DNA of 64,000 nt from Arthrobacter hankyongi. Lineage in GTDB: Bacteria > Actinomycetota > Actinomycetes > Actinomycetales > Micrococcaceae. Each line of letters starts with the position of its first letter. The stretch's first letter is position 1. Shown one piece after another: positions 1 to 8,488 of the stretch. Where the stretch lies: positions 1 through 64,000 of the forward strand of contig NZ_JAKLTQ010000011.1 of assembly GCF_022012395.1 (NCBI RefSeq), in the 5' to 3' direction. A model generated the notes under the pieces. It had not been told where the DNA came from. It worked only from the letters and a program-made list of their open reading frames with translations, and searched no databases. A program made the translations under genes and the position numbers.

Positions 1-1
1 G

Positions 2-34
2 GCCAAGGGCTTCAAACTCGGCAACCAGGTCTAA
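2..34 (+). CDS. C-terminal tail of a gene cut by the window start
   Basis: The first bases read in one frame as a ten-residue tail (AKGFKLGNQV) followed by TAA. A strong hairpin follows within four bases, as expected after a real stop codon. Too little remains to name the product; the call rests on the stop-hairpin arrangement. Confidence 0.35.
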   Translation, partial: AKGFKLGNQV

Positions 35-37
35 GAC

Positions 38-62
38 CCGCACCCCCGGCGGGGGGGTGCGG
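38..62 (+). terminator. Hairpin terminator after the partial first gene
   Basis: A perfect 10-bp GC-only stem (38-47 paired with 53-62) encloses a five-base loop just after the stop at 34. There is no T-run, which is common for actinobacterial terminators. Positions 63-259, up to the next gene, show nothing else recognisable. Confidence 0.55.
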
Positions 63-259
63 CACCCCGGTGCCACACCCCGCCGTCGTCGTACCCGCCC
101 GCGCCATTCAGCGTCCCGCGCGGCCACCCGGCGTCGGACTCCGCCGCAGCCGCCTCCGCCGGGCCTGCCACCGACCGGAGACCGACACCGGCAGGGGTCA
201 TGGGACCGCCGGGACGGGACATGCGCCGCGACGAGCAGCCGGCCCGGCGCCGGAGCGAG

Positions 260-1456
260 TTACCCGGCAGCCTCGGCGATGGCTTTGGCCGCGGTGAGGA
301 CATCTGCCTCGGTGCTCCACCGGCCCAGAGACAGGCGCAGGGCCGCCAGCCCCCGCTCCTCATCCACGCCCATGGCGGCGAGCACCGGGGAGGGCCGGTG
401 TTCGCCGGCGTGGCAGGCCGAGCCGGTCGAGGCCGCAAGATCCGGGCAGGCGGCCAGCACGGCGTGGCCGCGGGTTCCATCGATGCTGATGTTGAGGGTC
501 TGGGGCAGGCGCGGGGCGTCCGAGCCGTTGGTGTGCATGCGCCCGGGCAGTCGCATCTGCAGTTCCCGTTGCAGCCGGTCCCGCAGCCCCGCCAGCCGGT
601 CGGCTGAGCCGGCGGCCAGATCTGCCATCGCCAGTTCCGCGGCGGCCCCAAGGGCGACGGTGTACGGGACATTCTCGGTTCCGGCCCGCCGCCCCTGCTC
701 CTGGCCGCCACCGCCGATCAGCGCCTCCAGCGCCACTCCCTCGCGGATGTAGAGGGCGCCGACGCCCTTGGGCGCATAGAACTTGTGGCCGACCAGGGTC
801 AGCAGATCCACCCCGAGTCCGCTGACGTCCACCGGGATCTTGCCTACGGCCTGGGCCGCGTCCGTGTGGAACAAAGCGCCGTGGCCGCGGGTGATGCCCG
901 CCAGTTCGGCTATCGGCTGGAGGACGCCGGTCTCGTTATTGGCGTGCATGATCGACACCAGCACGGTCTCCGGGCGCAGGGCGGCCGCCAGCTCCCGGGG
1001 ATCGACCAGCCCCCGGGCGTCGACCCCCAGCACGGTCACCTCCGCCCCGTGATGGTCCCGGACGTAGCCGCAGGCGGCCAGAACGGCAGGGTGTTCGGTG
1101 GCCTGGGTGACGACGTGGGGCCGCCCGACCCCGCCGCGGACCGCCATAGTAACCACTCCGCGAATCGCCGTCGCATCGGCCTCGGAACCGCTGCCGGTGA
1201 ACAGGATCTCCGCCGGCGCGGCACCAATCAACGCCGCCACCTGCGCACGGGCCCGCGCCAGGGCGGCGCGGGGCCGCTGCCCGTAGGAATGGGCGCTGGA
1301 GGGATTGCCGAAATGCGCGCCGAAATACGGGAGCATAGCCTCCACGACCTGCGGGTCCACGGGCGTGGTGGCGTTGTAGTCCAGGTACACAGGCGGTCCC
1401 GCCAGTCCCGCCGGCTCCCCACCCGTCGCGGCATCCGCGGTTTCTCCGGTGTTCAT
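260..1456 (-). CDS. Cysteine desulfurase (NifS/IscS family)
   Basis: A PLP-dependent enzyme that removes sulfur from L-cysteine as an enzyme persulfide for Fe-S cluster or thio-cofactor assembly; cytosolic. The start YLDYNATTP, the PLP lysine in GHKFYAPKG (about residue 225) and the catalytic cysteine in TGSACHAGE (about 348) are all present. The length of about 398 aa is normal. The reading frame opens eight codons further upstream (1480), but I prefer the ATG at 1454-1456, which gives the usual N-terminus; neither has a clear ribosome site. No sufE, iscU or sufB neighbour is visible, so its partner is unknown. It is transcribed away from the MFS gene that starts at 1636. Confidence 0.9.
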   Translation of the reverse strand: MNTGETADAATGGEPAGLAGPPVYLDYNATTPVDPQVVEAMLPYFGAHFGNPSSAHSYGQRPRAALARARAQVAALIGAAPAEILFTGSGSEADATAIRGVVTMAVRGGVGRPHVVTQATEHPAVLAACGYVRDHHGAEVTVLGVDARGLVDPRELAAALRPETVLVSIMHANNETGVLQPIAELAGITRGHGALFHTDAAQAVGKIPVDVSGLGVDLLTLVGHKFYAPKGVGALYIREGVALEALIGGGGQEQGRRAGTENVPYTVALGAAAELAMADLAAGSADRLAGLRDRLQRELQMRLPGRMHTNGSDAPRLPQTLNISIDGTRGHAVLAACPDLAASTGSACHAGEHRPSPVLAAMGVDEERGLAALRLSLGRWSTEADVLTAAKAIAEAAG

Positions 1457-1635
1457 GGGAATACCGTAACGCCGAAGCATGCCTGCCGAATGTCCTGCGT
1501 CCGGGGAACGGGCGACGACGGAGGCCGGATCGTGGGAGAGGGCCCCGGTTTCATTGTTGTGCCTGATCGGTGGTGGGAAGATAGTCGGAGAGTTGGGCTT
1601 GTCCCGACCAGGGATACCGGCAGTACGAGCGGCAC

Positions 1636-3186
1636 ATGCCCAGCCTGAAGACCGAGGCGGCGGTGACAGCTATGACAGAGCACCATCTGCAGCAGCGGCG
1701 GCTGCGTATATCCGACATCATCGTTGTCGACCACCGCACCCTGCGAAAGGCGCTCGGCGGGACCATTGTGGGCAACACGATGGAATGGTACGACGTCGGC
1801 GTGTTCGGCTACCTCATCACCACGATGGGTCCGGTGTTCCTGCCCGAGTCGGACCGGGCCGTGCAGAACCTGTTCCTGCTGGGTACCTTCGCCGCCACGT
1901 TCATCGCCCGGCCGTTGGGCGGCATCTTCTTCGGCTGGCTGGGTGACAAGATCGGCCGGCAGAAGGTCCTGGCTATGACCCTGCTGCTGATGGCGGCGGC
2001 GACGTTCGTCGTGGGCCTGCTGCCCGGGTACAGGGTGCTCGGCATCTGGTCCGCGGTGCTGCTGGTGGCCACCAAGCTGGTCCAGGGCTTTTCCACCGGC
2101 GGCGAGTACTCCGGCGCCACCACGTTCGTGTGCGAGCACGCGCCGGACCGCCGCCGCGGCTTCTTCGTCAGCTTCCTGGACATGGGCAGCTACCTCGGCT
2201 TTGCACTGGGCGCGGCGCTGGTGTCCGTCCTCCAACTGCTCCTAGGGGAGGCGCAGATGGAGGCGTGGGGGTGGCGCATCCCGTTCCTGATCGCGGGTCC
2301 GCTGGGCGCGGTCGCCATCTACTTCCGGATGAAGATCGAGGAGTCACCCGCCTTCAAGGCAACCCTGGAGGCCGAAGCCGTGGCCGCCGCCCACCACGAG
2401 ACCGGGGACGAGCTCCGCCCGGTGGGCCCGGTGGGGATCTTCAAGGACCACTGGCGCAGGATCGTACTGGCCATGATTCTCGTGGCGGCCGGCAACTCGG
2501 TAGGCTACGCGCTCACGTCCTACATGCCTACATATTTGACGAGCACCAAGGGATACGACGAGATCCACGGGACGCTGCTGACCGTGCCCGTCCTGGTGGT
2601 CATGGCTGTGTGCATCCCGCTGGCGGGACGCCTCGCCGACCGGATTGGGCGGCGCCCCGTGCTCTGGATCGGGGCCATCAGCACGGTGGCACTGTCGCTT
2701 CCGGCGTTCCTGCTGATTGCAATCGGAACCGTTCCGGCGACGCTCGCCGGCTTGGCCCTGGTCGCGTTCCCCGTGACCTTCTTCGTGCCCAACCTGGCCT
2801 CGGCGCTGCCTGCGCTGTTCCCCACGGCCCACCGCTATGCGGCCATGGGTATCGCGTACAACTTCGCGGTGGCGATCTTCGGCGGCACCACGCCGTTCAT
2901 CATCGCCTCGCTCATCCAGGCGACGGGCAACGACCTGATGCCTGCCTTCTACCTGATGGCGACGTCGGCTATCGCCGCCGTCACGATCTACTTCCTGCCG
3001 GAATCCGCCCGCCGGCACCTGCCCGGTTCCATGCCCAGCGTGGACTCGGAGGACGCGGCCCGGGAGTTGGTCGCGACGCAGGACGCAAACCCCCTGCTGG
3101 AGATGGACACACTGCCGTTCGACCGCAGCTACGAGGCGGCGCGGGCGTCCCACCGGGGCCGTCCTGAACGGCCGACGGCTATGTGA
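1636..3186 (+). CDS. MFS permease, metabolite:H+ symporter (ProP-like) type
   Basis: A 516-aa inner-membrane transporter with about 12 hydrophobic segments. The MHS-family signature MEWYDVGVFGYL is at the first helix, the MFS loop motif GDKIGRQKV lies between helices 2 and 3, and its repeat GRLADRIGRRP is in the second half. This family carries osmolytes and organic acids such as proline/betaine, citrate, ketoglutarate or shikimate; the substrate is not readable here. The C-terminal 60 residues are hydrophilic. An internal ATG at 1672 with an upstream GAGGCGG is an alternative start. It stands alone between the divergent cysteine desulfurase and a long gap. Confidence 0.85.
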   Translation: MPSLKTEAAVTAMTEHHLQQRRLRISDIIVVDHRTLRKALGGTIVGNTMEWYDVGVFGYLITTMGPVFLPESDRAVQNLFLLGTFAATFIARPLGGIFFGWLGDKIGRQKVLAMTLLLMAAATFVVGLLPGYRVLGIWSAVLLVATKLVQGFSTGGEYSGATTFVCEHAPDRRRGFFVSFLDMGSYLGFALGAALVSVLQLLLGEAQMEAWGWRIPFLIAGPLGAVAIYFRMKIEESPAFKATLEAEAVAAAHHETGDELRPVGPVGIFKDHWRRIVLAMILVAAGNSVGYALTSYMPTYLTSTKGYDEIHGTLLTVPVLVVMAVCIPLAGRLADRIGRRPVLWIGAISTVALSLPAFLLIAIGTVPATLAGLALVAFPVTFFVPNLASALPALFPTAHRYAAMGIAYNFAVAIFGGTTPFIIASLIQATGNDLMPAFYLMATSAIAAVTIYFLPESARRHLPGSMPSVDSEDAARELVATQDANPLLEMDTLPFDRSYEAARASHRGRPERPTAM

Positions 3187-4201
3187 GCACGGCGGAACTA
3201 TCCGCCAACCGGCCTTTCTGCCACGCGGGAGTGCCGGCCTTAGCGCTTGTCAGATTCTCATGACTTATGTCAGCCCCTTACTTCGCATCGCTGGCTGGCC
3301 CGTCACGCATGCCACGCTGCGGATGCCGACCGGGCCGCAACCAATCTGGCAAAAGTAGCCTGTACGAGCAGCGGATAACCGCGAATATGTCGGCCGGGGC
3401 GGTTCCTGGCCGCAGACCGACACCGGTAGGTGGAGTGGTGGAGCGTCGGAGGACCGGCTTGTGGGACGCAGATCCTCCGGCGGCGGCTGTCTTCCCGATC
3501 ATCAGTATTTGACTAGCCGCTTTAAGAGACACGCCCCTTAGCGCCATGGGCAGGTTGGGTATCAGTGGTACTGGATCCGCCCGGCCGGGCGATAAGTAGG
3601 TCACCAGGCGGGTCCAGCAGTCTTAGTCCCTCGGCCGAGTGACTTCGGGTGCCTCTGCCGTGTCGGCTCGGCAGTAGCGCCTTTAGTGCGCTTGGTTGGG
3701 TGTCCCTCGACGTGTTCGCCGGTCTTGGGATGCTCCTTCACGAAGTGCACCAGGATGCCGGCCGCTACCGGGGCGCCTGCGAGGGCGGGCGGGCCGGAAA
3801 CGACATTGCCGGTCTGTTCCTTGATCAGGCCGAACCCGACGGGCCCACCGGCATCTGGCCGCAGGGGTGTGGGGACCGGCGCCTGAGGCTCTGGGCGGGC
3901 GGCTGATGGCCGGCGTGCAGCGGAGCCTAGTCTGTTTCCGGTCCCAGGCAGTAGTGGCATCGGGCTGCCGGTTCCCGTCCGGTGCTGCAGCCATCGTCCG
4001 GCTTCGTCGTCCTTGCCGGGCTGCCGGGCTGTCGGTTCCGGGGCGTGTGGTTTTCGTTCACCGGTGTCTCCTGCGGTGTAGATGGTTTGGTGTTGGGGGT
4101 GCGGCGGGGCGTTCCTGTTGTGGCGATAGTCGATGATCCCGGTGATCATCTTCGGTACCGCCCCGCCGCGGTCTGTGGGCCCCCATTCGCTGACGCGGGC
4201 T
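3187..4201. other. Long intergenic stretch without a supported gene
   Basis: About 1 kb between the MFS stop and the terminator of the matC-like gene. Open frames exist on both strands (for example the minus strand from 3601), but none has family motifs, a ribosome site or a convincing start, and the minus-strand one simply runs on through the antisense of the next gene. I see nothing I can name. Confidence 0.5.
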
Positions 4202-4233
4202 AACGGTCCGTCGGCTGTTGCCTGCGGACCGTT
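4202..4233 (-). terminator. Hairpin terminator after the matC-like gene
   Basis: A perfect 9-bp inverted repeat (AACGGTCCG at 4202-4210 against CGGACCGTT at 4225-4233) with a 14-base loop lies about 30 bp past the stop of the minus-strand carrier gene. Confidence 0.5.
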
Positions 4234-4265
4234 GCCTGGTGTGTGGGAAATACGTCGCGTGGGTG

Positions 4266-5711
4266 TTACATGATGCCGGTGGGTACCAGCAGGGCCCAGG
4301 CCAGTGCCGGGCCGGCCAGCACGACTGCTCCGGCGTAGATCATCAGCTGGCGGTAGACGCGCTGCCGGTCGTTCTCGCGGGCGTTGGCGACCACCAGGGC
4401 GCCGTCGGTGGAGAAGGGGGAGACGTCCACGACGGTGGCGGCGATGGCCAGTGCGGCCACCGTTCCGGAGGCGCTGAGCGAACTGGTCGCCAGCAGGGGA
4501 CCGGCCAGCGGGATGAAGGCGGTCAGCAGGGCGGTCGAGGAGGCGAAGGCCGAGCCGATGCCGATCACGAAGCACAGGATGAGGGCGATCAGCAGGGGAG
4601 CGCCCAGGGCCAGAGCCAGATGGGCGAGGGTGTCGATCACGCCCACGTGCTGGAGCAGGGAGACATAGGTGATCATGCCGGCGATCAGCAGGACGGTGGA
4701 CCAGGAGATGCCGCCGATGAACGTGTGGTGTTCCTTGATGTTGACCAGTGCCAGCAGCAGGCCCGCGGAGAGGGCGACAAAGCCGATCGGCATGTGGAAG
4801 CCCAGGGTGCACACGAGCATCGCAGCGATCAGCACCAGGGTCAGAATCTGCTGGCCACGCGGACGTCCGATGCGGGCTGCGTCGAGGCCGGCGTATTCGT
4901 TGGCATGATTGTCGCGCAGCCTGCCCAGGAGGGCGAACAGGACGATGGTCAGGACAGAGAGGATGAGATTGAGCACGAAGCTGGCGGTGAAGAGTGCGCC
5001 CTGGGAAATCGGGAAGCCATTCTTCAGGGCGATGTCGTGCACCAGCACGCCGGCCACCGAGAGCGGGGAGAAGCCGCCGGCGTGGGCGCCGTTGATGATG
5101 AACGCGCCCATCAGGACGGGGTGGATGCGGGATTCGTAGGCAAGTCCAAGGGCCGCCGGTGCCAGCAGGGCGACCGCCGCCGGCGAGAAGGTGCCCAGTG
5201 CCGTCAGCGCGGCAGCCATGAGGAAGAACACCCACGGGAGGAGCATTGTCTTGCCTCTGACCAGGCGGACGCAGGTCTGGACGATGATGTCGATGGACCC
5301 GTTTCTTTGGGCCATGCTGAAGAAGTAGGTGACGCCGATGATTGTCAGCACGATGCTGGCGGGAAATTCCTTCAGGATCTCCTTGTCCTCCATGCCGAGC
5401 AGGAAGTATCCGACGCCGAAGGAAGCGACCAGGCCCATGACTCCGATGTTCAGCGGCCATTTCGTGGCGATGACGAACATCACCACGAGGATGATCAGCG
5501 GGATGATCTGGATAGCGGTCATGGTCGGCTCCGGTTCCGTCGTGGCCGCCGGGTTGAGCATGCCACTCCCCAGCACGAGGGCGACCAGGCCCAGGATCAC
5601 GAAACCGGCCACCGCCATCAGCAGGATACGGCGGCGGCGGGCAGGACGCCCGGGACGGTAGTCCCGGGTATCGCCGGCGGGGGCAGTGGGGAGGTGCGTA
5701 GTCTTGCTCAT
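4266..5711 (-). CDS. Dicarboxylate carrier, MatC-like (ion transporter superfamily)
   Basis: A 481-aa, very hydrophobic protein with a short basic N-terminus, about 12 membrane segments and the MatC-type pattern of two similar halves. The motif NGAHAGGFSPLSVAGV in the first half and VVDVSPFSTDGALVVANA near the end match the malonate/dicarboxylate carrier group and related citrate/anion carriers. It probably imports a di- or tricarboxylate through the cytoplasmic membrane. It starts 10 bp after the prpF stop on the same strand, so the two form an operon and likely share one substrate pathway. The exact substrate is inference. Confidence 0.8.
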   Translation of the reverse strand: MSKTTHLPTAPAGDTRDYRPGRPARRRRILLMAVAGFVILGLVALVLGSGMLNPAATTEPEPTMTAIQIIPLIILVVMFVIATKWPLNIGVMGLVASFGVGYFLLGMEDKEILKEFPASIVLTIIGVTYFFSMAQRNGSIDIIVQTCVRLVRGKTMLLPWVFFLMAAALTALGTFSPAAVALLAPAALGLAYESRIHPVLMGAFIINGAHAGGFSPLSVAGVLVHDIALKNGFPISQGALFTASFVLNLILSVLTIVLFALLGRLRDNHANEYAGLDAARIGRPRGQQILTLVLIAAMLVCTLGFHMPIGFVALSAGLLLALVNIKEHHTFIGGISWSTVLLIAGMITYVSLLQHVGVIDTLAHLALALGAPLLIALILCFVIGIGSAFASSTALLTAFIPLAGPLLATSSLSASGTVAALAIAATVVDVSPFSTDGALVVANARENDRQRVYRQLMIYAGAVVLAGPALAWALLVPTGIM

Positions 5712-5721
5712 GGTGGTCTCC

Positions 5722-6840
5722 TCAGAGAGTGGCTCCTGCGAGGGAGGCCGCGGCGGCGCTGCCGGAGGCCTCGGGGAGGTGGATGATGGTGGTGGCGATG
5801 GTGCGGGCCGTGCGGTCGACGCCGACGAGCAGGGTCCCGTCGCGTTCCTCGCTCCAGGTCTCGATCACCCCGGCGGGGGTGCGCAGCCGCAGAGCGGGCC
5901 CCGGAGTGTTGCCGCTGATGGTGTGCAGCACGGTGCCGGGGGTGCGGGCGGCCAGGGTCAGGGCGATGCTGCCGGTGATGGCCAGGGCCGGGTGGGGCCT
6001 GCCCATCGAGAGCATCATGACATTGACGTCGCAGCCGGGGTCCGCCTGGGTGGGGGCGGCGGCGATGGCGAGCTTGGGGATTGCCCGGGCCGCTTCGGCG
6101 GTCGTGGGGGCCAGCCCCATCCGCACCGCCGCCTGCCGCCGGACCTGGTCCAGGGTGTCCAGTTGCAGTTCTACGCCGGTGCGCCAGCTGTCGTAGCGGG
6201 CCGGATCCAGGCCCAGATCCTCGGCGCGGACGATGACCACCGGCGCTCCGGCGTCGACCATCGAGACGGTCCAGCGGGTTCCACCGGCGGTGATCGTGTC
6301 GGTCGCCGCGCCGGTGGGCAGCAGGGCCCCGGTGGTCTTGCCGGCAGGGTCCTGGAAGCCGAGCCCGACCCGGTGGCCGGGGAACGGCACCCCGGGCATC
6401 TGCGCGTCCAGGACGAGGGGCAGGGCGCCTGCGGGGGTGGCCACACGCTGGACGATGACCTGGCCGGTGTTGGTGTTGCGGGTGACGATCCGGGTGGTGT
6501 CCCCACTGGGGGTCACCCAGCCCTTCTCGATCGCGTACAGGCCCGCAACCGCCGAGCAGTTCCCGCAGTTGCTGCCCCAGTCCACTGCGGCCTCTTCGAT
6601 GCCCACCTGGGCGAAAGTGAACTCGACGTCGACGTCCCCGCCGGCGGGCCGGTGCAGGATCACCGCCTTGCTGGTGGTCGAGGTCGCCCCGCCGACCCCG
6701 TCGATCTGCCGAGGGTCGGGGCTGCCGAACAGCCGCGGCAGCAGCATGTCCAGGCTGGTGCCGGCCTCCTGAAGATGCTCGGCCTCGAACACCCAGCACT
6801 TGCTGGTGCCTCCGCGCATCCATTCTGCTTCGATCTTCAT
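5722..6840 (-). CDS. prpF: PrpF-family isomerase/tautomerase (methylaconitate or oxalomesaconate type)
   Basis: A 372-aa protein of the PrpF fold, which moves a double bond in unsaturated tricarboxylates: 2-methyl-trans-aconitate isomerase in the methylcitrate cycle, or 4-oxalomesaconate tautomerase (GalD) in gallate/protocatechuate 4,5-cleavage. Seen are the N-terminal RGGTSKCWVF, the glycine-rich VGGATSTTSKAVI and the later SGDTTRIV. The frame opens at 6927, but the ATG at 6838-6840 gives the normal family N-terminus. It shares an operon with the downstream dicarboxylate carrier and is divergent from a LysR gene. No prpB/C/D genes are nearby, so a role on an imported tri- or dicarboxylate is more likely than propionate use; this is inference. 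Confidence 0.85.
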   Translation of the reverse strand: MKIEAEWMRGGTSKCWVFEAEHLQEAGTSLDMLLPRLFGSPDPRQIDGVGGATSTTSKAVILHRPAGGDVDVEFTFAQVGIEEAAVDWGSNCGNCSAVAGLYAIEKGWVTPSGDTTRIVTRNTNTGQVIVQRVATPAGALPLVLDAQMPGVPFPGHRVGLGFQDPAGKTTGALLPTGAATDTITAGGTRWTVSMVDAGAPVVIVRAEDLGLDPARYDSWRTGVELQLDTLDQVRRQAAVRMGLAPTTAEAARAIPKLAIAAAPTQADPGCDVNVMMLSMGRPHPALAITGSIALTLAARTPGTVLHTISGNTPGPALRLRTPAGVIETWSEERDGTLLVGVDRTARTIATTIIHLPEASGSAAAASLAGATL

Positions 6841-7114
6841 CGGCTTTCCCGCATCTCCTCGTGCCTCGATTTCGTCCAAGGGCCTGAGAAGAGATTGAGC
6901 CAGATCACACATTAAGACAATGTGCAATTTTTAGACAAGGGTGTAGAATTTCTTAAAGCATTGTCTGCTGAGGGATTTATTGCCGAGCCTTCGCCCTCCC
7001 GCGCCGCCGCAGCCGCCCGGTATCCTGCGGATTGCGCGTCCTTTTGTAGGGAATGAACCGAATTTGCAGAAGGGTAAACCATTGCTTCACGATGAGGGCC
7101 AAGACCTGTTCGAC
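6841..7114. promoter_or_regulatory. Divergent control region with AGACAA boxes
   Basis: A conspicuously AT-rich patch lies between prpF and the LysR gene. AGACAATG at 6915-6922 has an exact inverted partner CATTGTCT at 6959-6966, and a further AGACAA sits at 6933-6938. Spaced, partly symmetric boxes in a divergent LysR-target interval are typical operator and activation sites. No clear -10/-35 pair could be assigned. Confidence 0.55.
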
Positions 7115-8020
7115 ATGAGGCGGCTGACGCTGCTGGTGGAGGTGGTGGAGAAGGGCTCGATCACGGCGGCGGCCGAGCTGATGATGTACACGCCCTCGGC
7201 CGTCTCCCAGCAGCTGCGCAAGCTCGAACAGGAGGTCGGGCAGCCCCTGCTCAACCGCCGCTCCCGCGGTGTGGTTCCCACCGAGGCCGGCCAGGTGCTG
7301 GCCGGCCATGCCCGCAAGATCATCCGGCAGATGCGCGCTGCGCAGTCCGATCTGGGCCAGATCGCCGGCCTCAAGCGCGGCTCCCTGACGGTCGGCACCT
7401 TTCCGACCCTGGCCGGTTCCTTCCTGCCCATCGTCATCCGGGCCTTCAAGAAACGCTATCCGGCGATCAGCCTCTCGCTACGCAGCGCCCGCTTCGACGA
7501 ACTTGTGGCCGACCTGGAGTCCGGGGTCACCGGACTGTGCCTGCTCTGGGACTACCCGTGGAATCCCTTCCAGGATGAGTCCGTCCGGGTGACCGAGGTC
7601 TTCCGCGAGAGCACCGTGATCCTGGTGGCCCGCGGCCACCCCCTCGCAGCCCGGGACGAAGTAACCATGGAGGAGCTGCGCAACGAGTCGTGGATCGTGC
7701 GCGCGGAGGCCCACCCGGTGGTGGAAGTGCTGCAGCGGTCCGCCCATGACGCCGGGTTCGAACCGGCCATTGGCTTCCTGGCCAACGATTACCAAGAGGC
7801 CCAGGCCATGGTCAGCGTTGGAATGGGCGTGGCCCTGGTACCGAAGACCGCCGTGGCACTCCAGCACCCCGACGTGAGGGTACTCAGTCTCGGGTCCGCC
7901 GCCCCCTTGCGGCGGGTACTGCTCGCCCAGCGCCAGGACAAGGTCTACGCGCCGGCCGAGGTCGCCTTCCACTCCACCCTGCTGGAAATCGCCCGCGAAC
8001 GAGCCGGCGACTACCTCTAG
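7115..8020 (+). CDS. LysR-family transcriptional regulator
   Basis: About 301 aa: an N-terminal winged helix-turn-helix (MRRLTLLVEVVEKGSIT, then SAVSQQLRKLEQEVGQPLL) and a periplasmic-binding-like effector domain. The open frame extends upstream to 6980, but the LysR fold begins at the ATG at 7115, so the first 45 codons are probably untranslated leader. No strong ribosome site precedes it. Being divergent from prpF-matC, it most likely activates that operon in response to its substrate and represses itself; inferred from arrangement. Confidence 0.85.
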   Translation: MRRLTLLVEVVEKGSITAAAELMMYTPSAVSQQLRKLEQEVGQPLLNRRSRGVVPTEAGQVLAGHARKIIRQMRAAQSDLGQIAGLKRGSLTVGTFPTLAGSFLPIVIRAFKKRYPAISLSLRSARFDELVADLESGVTGLCLLWDYPWNPFQDESVRVTEVFRESTVILVARGHPLAARDEVTMEELRNESWIVRAEAHPVVEVLQRSAHDAGFEPAIGFLANDYQEAQAMVSVGMGVALVPKTAVALQHPDVRVLSLGSAAPLRRVLLAQRQDKVYAPAEVAFHSTLLEIARERAGDYL

Positions 8021-8285
8021 TAGTGCTTGGTTAGGTCGGTGCGCGTTGCCTGCACCAGCAGTGGCCGAGGAGCCGGATGACGGCGGCCTGGAGTCCGGCC
8101 AGTACCTGGTGGAAGCTCAGGCCTGCCGGGCTTTTAGGCCTTGGGCCAGGCGGACGGTGGTGACGAAGAGGTGGGCTGCGGTGGCCAGGGTGGCACGAAG
8201 GACCGGACCATTTGTGCGGGATCTTGTACGGGATCGCAGCCGGCAAGGAAGCGGCCTTGAGCTGCCGTGGTTAGGGTGTGTAACT
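8021..8285. other. Gap before the integrase module
   Basis: No supported gene. Minus-strand codons near 8117-8200 look weakly protein-like but have no start or family match. This stretch leads directly into the first tRNA-end repeat. Confidence 0.4.
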
Positions 8286-8420
8286 GGGGTGCACAACGTG
8301 CGCACTTTCGCCTCCGTACCGGGCCGTACGTCGGCCGGACCGGGCCGGATCCGGCTGGTTTGCGCGGGTGCCCTTTGTTTACATGGACGGGAAGCCTGTT
8401 CGAGTCCCATCTCGGGCACA
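8286..8420 (+). repeat. Repeat copy A with tRNA-3'-end core (candidate attachment site)
   Basis: The unit begins with GTGCACAACGTG, passes through GTACCGGGCCGTAC and CCGGGCCGGATCCGG, and ends with a core at 8398-8420 (GTTCGAGTCCCATC then TCGGGCACA). The core reads like the T-loop and 3' acceptor strand of a Leu-type actinobacterial tRNA with discriminator A; no 5' half exists. It lies 68 bp upstream of the integrase start, the normal position of an attachment site used by tRNA-targeting integrases. Homologous units are at 10.2, 61.1 and 63.5 kb. Confidence 0.65.
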
Positions 8421-8488
8421 GTAAACACAAGGGAAAACGGGGCACTCGTGTACAAGGTTGGAAAATCGGTGTACACGGGCGCTAATGT

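Noticed and set aside
3601-4140. Small basic protein on the minus strand with text around VHFVKEHPKTGEHVEGHP
   Set aside because: No start with a ribosome site, no family, and the frame simply continues into antisense sequence.
3601-5460. A 619-codon open frame on the minus strand
   Set aside because: It overlaps the whole matC-like gene in another frame, has arginine/proline-rich shadow composition and no family motif.
4218-5786. A 522-codon plus-strand frame opposite the matC-like gene
   Set aside because: Gln/Asp/His-rich antisense artefact without any domain.
5722-6840. Methylcitrate-cycle operon for prpF
   Set aside because: No prpB, prpC, prpD or acnD gene is near; only a carrier and a LysR accompany it.
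8286-8420. A complete tRNA gene at the repeat cores
   Set aside because: No matching 5' acceptor strand, D-arm or anticodon arm lies 70-90 bases upstream, and the T-stem is poorly paired; only a 3'-end-like piece remains.
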